Source: Trueperaceae bacterium
Lineage (GTDB): Bacteria > Deinococcota > Deinococci > Deinococcales > Trueperaceae
Reading direction: 5' to 3'
Assembly (NCBI GenBank): GCA_003567075.1
Contig: PXAU01000206.1
Span: forward strand, 1 to 7,386
DNA: 7,386 nt
The notes below the pieces were generated by a model, which was given only the letters and a program-made list of their open reading frames with translations, made no database searches and was not told the DNA's origin. The stretch's first letter is position 1. Each line of letters starts with the position of its first letter. This document shows, in pieces, positions 1 through 3,748 of the stretch. The position numbers and the translations under genes were made by a program.

Positions 1-198
1 GCCTACATCACCCGCAACCCCGAGGGCCTTGCGCGGGCGCTGGAGAAGTTGCGCGACTACAAGGGCGCGCCCATGAAGGTCTCCGAGGGCGTGGCGCACA
101 TGTTCTTCATCAACCCCAAGGCACGCATGAACGCGGTGGGCATGTTCGCGACGCACCCACCGTTGCAGGATCGCATCAACCGCCTGCGGCGGATGTGA
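1..198 (+). CDS. htpX: HtpX-like M48 family membrane metalloprotease, C-terminal end (5' truncated by window)
   Basis: The frame is open from the first base and ends at TGA 196-198, leaving the last 65 residues. HtpX is a zinc endoprotease of the inner membrane that degrades misfolded membrane proteins. The visible tail fits the family's C-terminus: a helix with 'NPEGLARALEKL', then 'HMFFINP', and the closing 'MFATHPPLQDRINRLRRM', which matches the F-x-THPP-x3-RI-x2-L motif that ends most HtpX proteins. The HExxH zinc site and the transmembrane helices lie upstream of the window, so catalytic competence cannot be judged. The gene converges on the small membrane-protein gene at 293-442, with an 18-bp tandem repeat between them. 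An M48 paralogue other than HtpX itself remains possible. Confidence 0.85.
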   Translation, partial: AYITRNPEGLARALEKLRDYKGAPMKVSEGVAHMFFINPKARMNAVGMFATHPPLQDRINRLRRM

Positions 199-205
199 GG
201 CGCGC

Positions 206-259
206 GCTTCGCGCAGGCCGCCTGCTTCGCGCAGGCCGCCTGCTTGGTGCAGGCCGCGC
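206..259. repeat. 18-bp tandem repeat, 3 copies, downstream of htpX
   Basis: The unit GCTTCGCGCAGGCCGCCT is present at 206-223 and again, identically, at 224-241. A diverged third copy (GCTTGGTGCAGGCCGCGC) follows at 242-259. Each unit junction can fold as GCAGG-CCG-CCTGC, and the block begins next to a GCGCG-CTT-CGCGC hairpin (202-214) only 3 nt after the htpX stop. It sits between two convergent genes, where it may serve as a weak bidirectional transcription end, but there is no T-tract. Confidence 0.8.
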
Positions 260-292
260 TCGTTGCGTCGGTCGCGCGCGGGCGGGTGCGCG

Positions 293-442
293 TCAGACGG
301 GCCTGCGGCCCTGGATGATCCGCACCAGGATCATGATGACGGCGGCCACCAGCAGGATGTAGATGAAGCCACCGAGGAGCGTGCCCGTTACGATCCCGAG
401 CAACCACAGCACGAACAGGACGATCGCGATGGTCTGCAACAT
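293..442 (-). CDS. lmo0937/DUF5670-family small membrane protein (49 aa)
   Basis: A 49-residue hydrophobic protein read from ATG 442-440 to TGA 295-293. It has two membrane segments, about residues 4-20 (IAIVLFVLWLLG...) and 24-42 (GGFIYILLVAAVIMILV), and a short basic tail 'RIIQGRRPV'. The pattern LWLLG, then GGFI-ILLV, then RIIQGRRP is nearly diagnostic of the lmo0937/DUF5670 family, widespread tiny membrane proteins of unknown molecular function, sometimes linked to stress. The start is supported by GGAGGG at 449-454 with a 6-nt spacer. Upstream is a long gene-poor region and downstream is the convergent htpX end, so it is probably transcribed alone. Confidence 0.9.
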   Translation of the reverse strand: MLQTIAIVLFVLWLLGIVTGTLLGGFIYILLVAAVIMILVRIIQGRRPV

Positions 443-448
443 GGCATT

Positions 449-454
449 CCCTCC
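449..454 (-). promoter_or_regulatory. Ribosome binding site GGAGGG for the DUF5670 gene
   Basis: Minus-strand GGAGGG lies 6 nt before the ATG at 442. It is a strong Shine-Dalgarno match and the main evidence that this 49-codon frame is translated. Confidence 0.8.
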
Positions 455-860
455 GCGTTGAGCGTAACCGCACCATCGCGCGAGTACCGTTCACGTTTGC
501 ATGATGATGGCGCCGCTGGGTTGCTTGGTCGGCTGTGGCCAGGTGGCGTGCTTGCTGCCTTTGGGTGAGGAACACGCCACGGTACGCTTCAGCGCGCGAT
601 GGTTGGCGGTGCGGCGTGGTGTGGTACGGACTGCCTCCAGTGATGGGTTCAGCGATCAGTCTGGCCCCGTTGCTGGCGGGAGCAATGCGGAGGTCCCGAG
701 AGCGTGCGGCGCAGGGCGCGTAGGCCGCCGGTGGAGGAGCGCTGGTCGGGGTCGACGTCGTTGCCAAGCCGTATCGGTCTGCAACCTGCGGACAGTCCGA
801 GTTCTGAAGCCCGTTCTCATCCGAGATGACCAACACGCGCCAGGAGCGGCTTCGTCAGTA

Positions 861-1109
861 TCAGCTCACTGTCGCGTGACAGGTGCCTGTGCTCGAGGCC
901 CAGCGCTGCGCCACCTGCCCCGTCGCCACCAGCACCCGATCAACGACCGCAGGCGGAAACAAAGGCGCCAGGAACCCGAAAGCCGACACGTCAGCAGCCG
1001 CGAGCTCGCGCTCCGCCTTCCGCCGGCGACCCGGCGTCGGCACACCGCAGCGCACACCCCCAACCAGACCTGCCAACGCCAGGTGAGCGGCATCGCCGAT
1101 CGGCGTCGC
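861..1109 (-). pseudogene. Possible remnant of an IS4-type transposase N-terminus
   Basis: The minus-strand frame between stops contains 'RRRKAERELAAADVSAFG' followed by 'FLAPLFPPAVVDRVLVATG' and 'QVAQR'. This resembles the N-terminal domain of IS4-family transposases, which typically reads LxxxFPPELVDxVLAxTGRxxxR just before LPARVVVY. The similarity stops abruptly after 'QVAQR' (about position 903) and is followed by unrelated sequence and a stop at 861-863. There is no ATG in the frame (only GTG/TTG codons), no ribosome binding site and no DDE catalytic region, and I could not find terminal inverted repeats. If the resemblance is real, this is a small fragment of a dead insertion element. 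A chance resemblance in a 70-residue GC-rich frame cannot be excluded. Confidence 0.4.
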
Positions 1110-1206
1110 GAGGGCGGGTGGTCATGCGCGCGAGCGTGGCACGCCGCGGGGTCGGGCGTTGCGCCTCGCGACGATGCCACACGGGCCGGCGCGCTCGGGT
1201 GGTAGG

Positions 1207-1863
1207 TCAGCCGTTCAAGGCGGCCTCGATCGCGGCCCAGTCAGCGGCAAACCCCGCACACGCCTCGTCGACGAGCGGCTGCGTCAGGAAGCGCTCGACG
1301 TCACGCTCCCACACGAAGCAGGCCTTGACCCCCATCCGCGCGTAGGTGGCGATCTCGGGCGCCTCGTAGATCCCAGTGCAGAGCTGCACGTCGTACCCCT
1401 GCGCGTCGATCACTGCTTGCATCGCCTCGACTTCGTCATGCTTCGACGCGAGCCCGGCGCGCTGCAGCATCCCACCGTAGGGCGCGACCATCGTCGCCCC
1501 GGCCGCCACCGCGAACGCGAGCCAGGCGCCCGTCGGGACGACGGTCGCCATGGGCCGCACCCCCTGGTCGCGCAGCCTACGAAGGACGCCGAACCCGGCG
1601 CGCGTGGCGGGCACCTTGATGCCGATGCGCTCGGGGTCGATCGCCAGCATCGCGTCGGCCTCTGCGAGCATCGCCGCGAGGGGAGCATCACGCAGTTGGT
1701 ACCAGGCGTGCGGCGCCAGCGTGATCAGGTCGCGGAAGAGCCCCTTCGGCTCGCGCTGCTCAGCGGCGACGACGGCCGGGTTCGTGATCACGCCGCGCCA
1801 GATGCCGAGCGCCATGTGCGCTTCGACGCGGTGCGGGTTTGCGCTGGCCAACCAGAAGTTCAC
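1207..1863 (-). CDS. Transaldolase-family protein (fructose-6-phosphate aldolase-like), 218 aa, catalytic Asp replaced
   Basis: The protein has the short single-barrel length of the FSA/TalC subgroup (about 220 aa). Transaldolases transfer or cleave a dihydroxyacetone unit through a Schiff base on a barrel lysine. Visible family features are 'GVITNPAVVA' (24-33), 'YQLR' with Gln56, 'IGIKVPAT' with the Schiff-base Lys83 (80-87), 'TVVPTGA' (107-113) and 'VAPYGGML' with Tyr129. The N-terminal strand, normally LDTS or LDTAN with the catalytic Asp at position 6, reads 'FWLASAN', so Ala6 replaces that Asp; the C-terminal strand (LCTGIY) is also divergent. It starts at GTG 1863-1861, which overlaps the kinase stop as GTGA, with GGAGG 6 nt upstream, so translation is probably coupled. 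The fold is confident. The reaction is not: it may be an aldolase with altered chemistry or a binding protein. Confidence 0.85.
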   Translation of the reverse strand: MNFWLASANPHRVEAHMALGIWRGVITNPAVVAAEQREPKGLFRDLITLAPHAWYQLRDAPLAAMLAEADAMLAIDPERIGIKVPATRAGFGVLRRLRDQGVRPMATVVPTGAWLAFAVAAGATMVAPYGGMLQRAGLASKHDEVEAMQAVIDAQGYDVQLCTGIYEAPEIATYARMGVKACFVWERDVERFLTQPLVDEACAGFAADWAAIEAALNG

Positions 1864-2804
1864 GACGTTCCTCCCTCTCTTCGCCCGTTCGCGTCGCGGC
1901 CGTAGACCGCTGCGCCAACGCTGCCGGCGAAGCGCCCCAGCGTGGCGGGTACCACCTCCACGCGGATCCCATCAGGCCGCCACTCGACCTCGTCCAGCTG
2001 CCGCTCGAGTGGTTCGAGCACCAGGCTACCTGCTGCGAGGAGGCCACCGCCGAGCACGACGCGCTCGCAGTCGAACGCGTTCACGATCGACGCGATGCCC
2101 ACCGCCAGCGCCCGCATCATCCGCGCCCATGCGCCCACGGCTGCCGACTCACCTCGACGCACGCCCGCGAAGATCGCTTCGTTTGAGGCGTAACGCCCGT
2201 CGGTCCTCGCGGCCGCGTACGCGTCACCCATGTGCCACTCCAGCGACCCAGGGGTGGGGAACACGCTCGGCGCCCCGTACGGGTCGAGGCTGATGTGCCC
2301 GAGGTGTCCGGCACGCCGGTGGCGACCCTCCAGCAGACGGCCGTCGATCATCACACCGCCGCCGACGCCGGTCCCGAGCGTCAGCATCGCCACGTCGCGC
2401 GCGCCACGCGCCGCACCGAGGCGCGCTTCGCCAAGCAAGGCAGCATGACCGTCGTTGAGCACCGTGATCGGCGTGGCGTGACGCGGGTCGTGGGCCGCGA
2501 GCGCTTCGGTCCAGTCGACACCCTCGAGACCCGCGAGCTTACCCGGCAGTGACACGACCCTGCGGTGCCTTGCGTCGACGATGCCGGGTGTCGCCACCGT
2601 GACACTCGCCGGCGCTACCCCCGCCTCGGCCGCCGCCGCTGCGATGGCCTTCGCTATGACGTCGACCCTGACGGCCCGGTTCGAGTTGGGGTCGTCCGCT
2701 CGGTCGGCCAGCGTGATGAGCGACCGGAACAAGACGCGCGCGGCGTCGTCCAGGAGCGCGACCTTCGCCGAGCTGCCGCCGATGTCGATACCGAGGTGCG
2801 GCAC
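1860..2804 (-). CDS. ROK-family sugar kinase, 314 aa, lacking the usual zinc cysteines
   Basis: ROK proteins are cytoplasmic kinases of glucose, fructose, N-acetylmannosamine and related sugars, or sugar-responsive repressors. No DNA-binding domain precedes this one, so it is a kinase type. Motifs in order: phosphate-1 loop 'LGIDIGGSSAK' (4-14), 'TPGIVD' (72-77), catalytic Asp118 in 'VLNDGHAALLGE', phosphate-2 loop 'TLGTGVGGGV' (142-151), 'AGHLGHISLDP' (165-175), 'TPGSLEW' (184-190) and adenosine-site 'VVLGGGLL' (249-256). Classical members have ExGH followed by CxCGxxGCxE, the zinc site. Here the Glu is His167 and all three cysteines are absent, although GSLE keeps the final Glu. I chose GTG 2804 because the ATP loop begins four residues later and a TACAAT box lies just upstream. 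Upstream in-frame extensions are low-quality and would run through that box. First gene of an operon with the transaldolase-family gene; sugar substrate unknown. Confidence 0.9.
   Translation of the reverse strand: MPHLGIDIGGSSAKVALLDDAARVLFRSLITLADRADDPNSNRAVRVDVIAKAIAAAAAEAGVAPASVTVATPGIVDARHRRVVSLPGKLAGLEGVDWTEALAAHDPRHATPITVLNDGHAALLGEARLGAARGARDVAMLTLGTGVGGGVMIDGRLLEGRHRRAGHLGHISLDPYGAPSVFPTPGSLEWHMGDAYAAARTDGRYASNEAIFAGVRRGESAAVGAWARMMRALAVGIASIVNAFDCERVVLGGGLLAAGSLVLEPLERQLDEVEWRPDGIRVEVVPATLGRFAGSVGAAVYGRDANGRREGGTS
1870..1874 (-). promoter_or_regulatory. Ribosome binding site for the transaldolase-family gene, inside the kinase 3' end
   Basis: GGAGG on the minus strand, 6 nt before the GTG at 1863, lies within the last codons of the kinase gene (residues 'REGGTS'). 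It fixes the GTG start and supports a two-gene operon. Confidence 0.75.
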
Positions 2805-2810
2805 TGGAGC

Positions 2811-2816
2811 ATTGTA
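2811..2816 (-). promoter_or_regulatory. -10 box TACAAT just before the kinase GTG (candidate leaderless promoter)
   Basis: Minus-strand TACAAT ends 6 nt before the GTG start at 2804. It matches TATAAT at 5 of 6 positions and the TAnnnT pattern. A -10 box this close would place the transcription start at or next to the start codon, and there is no Shine-Dalgarno sequence in the gap (GCTCCA). Such leaderless promoters are common in Deinococcus. No good -35 hexamer is visible 16-18 nt further upstream. Confidence 0.55.
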
Positions 2817-3051
2817 GCGGGAGGGTCGGGCACACCGAGGCGTACCTGGCGGCCGGGGCGAGTCGAGCGCTCCCGTCGCTGGACCCTTGTCGTCGCCGAG
2901 GACGAGCTCGGCTCCGATGACGAGAAGCGACACAGGGCGTGGCGATCGGTCGCTCGCCGTGCGCCAGTGCGTTCGTCACGCGGTCGTCAAGCGCGTGTCG
3001 TCTGGTTCCGGTCGAGGCCGGTCGGGTCTGGGTGCGTGGCCTCAGCCGAGC

Positions 3052-3086
3052 ATCGCTCGATTCGAGTAGCGATCAGCGCTCGAGCG
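3052..3086. repeat. Inverted-repeat cluster built on CGAGCG/CGCTCG
   Basis: ATCGCT (3052-3057) pairs with AGCGAT (3068-3073), with CTCG/CGAG inside the loop. The adjacent CGCTCGAGCG (3077-3086) is a perfect 10-bp palindrome. It lies about 250 bp upstream of the kinase start. It could be a protein-binding site or an RNA structure; the sequence alone does not decide. Confidence 0.45.
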
Positions 3087-3456
3087 AAGATGAGCGCGGT
3101 CAGGGTGCCAGTCGACCATCACCGCGGTCTACCGTGGCGGAGTACGTCCACTTCGTCGCAGCGGCGCGCATGGTACCGCTCCAGGTGGACGTCGCGTTGG
3201 TTCGGCTCGGGAAGGTGCACTGCGGCGCCATGGCCTCGAGGAACACCGCGCCTGCAACACGAACGGCGGCTTCGTTCCGTTCGGGGGCGAAGGCGCGATC
3301 GCGGAGCATCGCGGTGGTCGATGGCAACGGTTGCGAGTCGCCTCGGATGCGCACGACGGGACCAACTCGTCGCTGCGGAGACCGGCCGGCACCAGAGCGA
3401 TGACGATCTGGTCGACAGTCGAGGTGTCGAGCGTGATGAAGGGGCGTGATCGCACG

Positions 3457-3513
3457 GCGTCGGCGAGCGCGCTCCGCCTCGCGTCGGCGAGCGCGCTCCG
3501 CCTCGCGTCGGCG
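3457..3513. repeat. 24-bp perfect tandem repeat, about 2.4 copies
   Basis: A 24-bp unit starting GCGTCGGCGAGCGCG and ending CTCCGCCTC occurs at 3457-3480 and identically at 3481-3504. A third copy begins at 3505 and breaks off after 9 bases. The identity of the two full copies points to a recent duplication. It lies in apparently non-coding DNA. Confidence 0.85.
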
Positions 3514-3568
3514 CGCTGAGCCGGTTCCCTGAACACTTCGCAAGGCGCATGGAGGGGCGCGCCGATGG

Positions 3569-3652
3569 ACCTCACGGCCTGGCTCGTGGCCGTTGAACCT
3601 CACTGCCAGCCCCATGGCCGGTGGACCGCACTGCACGGATCATGCCGGGTCG
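3569..3652. repeat. Degenerate 28-bp tandem repeat, 3 loose copies
   Basis: ACCTCACGGCC at 3569, ACCTCACTGCC at 3597 and ACCGCACTGC at 3625 recur with exact 28-bp spacing. The rest of each unit is partly conserved, ending in TGGCCG or TGCCGG. By eye, the first two copies share about 21 of 28 bases, and the third is more diverged. It lies just downstream of the S1 terminator hairpin. Confidence 0.45.
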
Positions 3653-3682
3653 CGAGACGCACGCGAAGCCGCACTACACGAA

Positions 3683-3716
3683 GCAGCGGCCGTGGCGTTC
3701 ATGCCACGGCCGCTGC
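3683..3716 (-). terminator. Terminator hairpin of the S1 gene
   Basis: A perfect 14-bp stem (GCAGCGGCCGTGGC / GCCACGGCCGCTGC) encloses a 6-nt loop (3697-3702). It begins 32 nt after the S1 stop on the minus strand. The downstream bases read TTCGTGTAGT, a poor T-tract, so the hairpin may end transcription inefficiently, or may protect the S1 mRNA 3' end. No other gene uses it in this window. Confidence 0.7.
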
Positions 3717-3748
3717 CGGATCTCGGGAACGTGCCTGCCGTCGAGCGC

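Larger units (their letters stand above)
443..1206. other. Gene-poor region of about 760 bp with no intact coding sequence
   Basis: Long open frames exist on both strands, as expected at this GC content, but none has a plausible protein composition, a start with a ribosome binding site, or a family motif. The only recognisable content is a possible transposase fragment at about 861-1109 (minus) and, next to position 450, the start signals of the DUF5670 gene. No tRNA or other RNA gene was seen. The stretch looks like decayed or accessory DNA between the kinase operon and the DUF5670 gene. Confidence 0.6.
2817..3682. other. Gene-poor region of about 870 bp between S1 terminator and kinase promoter
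   Basis: Open frames cross this stretch on both strands, but none has convincing start signals, family motifs or natural composition. The most protein-like segments are on the minus strand around 3120-3450, split between two frames ('FITLDTSTVDQIVIALVPAG' in one, 'AAVRVAGAVFLEAMAPQ' in another). That would fit a frameshifted, decayed gene, but I recognise no family. Visible structure: an inverted-repeat cluster at 3052-3086, a perfect 24-bp tandem repeat at 3457-3513, and three loose 28-bp units at 3569-3652. Confidence 0.5.

Noticed and set aside
57..836. A 259-codon minus-strand open frame covering the htpX end and the DUF5670 gene
   Set aside because: It overlaps two recognisable genes in other frames and has Arg/Ala/Thr/Pro-rich composition with no family motif. 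The 'ACAKQA' repeat in it is just the 18-bp DNA repeat.
501..1205. A 234-codon plus-strand open frame in the gene-poor region
   Set aside because: No ribosome binding site, an Arg-rich composition and no motifs; consistent with chance at high GC.
1159..1905. A 248-codon plus-strand frame opposite the transaldolase gene
   Set aside because: Antisense shadow, rich in His/Arg/Asp/Gly, with no recognisable domain, whereas the minus frame has a full transaldolase fold.
2805..2933. Longer kinase N-terminus (43 extra residues)
   Set aside because: The extension is Pro/Arg-rich, has no family counterpart and would run through the TACAAT box; ROK kinases normally begin a few residues before the GIDIGG loop.
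2565..3449. A 294-codon plus-strand frame running from inside the kinase into the gap
   Set aside because: Overlaps the ATP-loop half of the kinase in antisense and is Arg/Ser-rich without motifs.
3457..3513. CRISPR array
   Set aside because: The repeat units abut directly with no unique spacers, and there are no cas genes.
3100..3636. Several minus-strand frames of 140-180 codons in the gap
   Set aside because: They compete with one another in three frames and lack start signals and families. At best they are a decayed gene, which is reported as a finding rather than a CDS.
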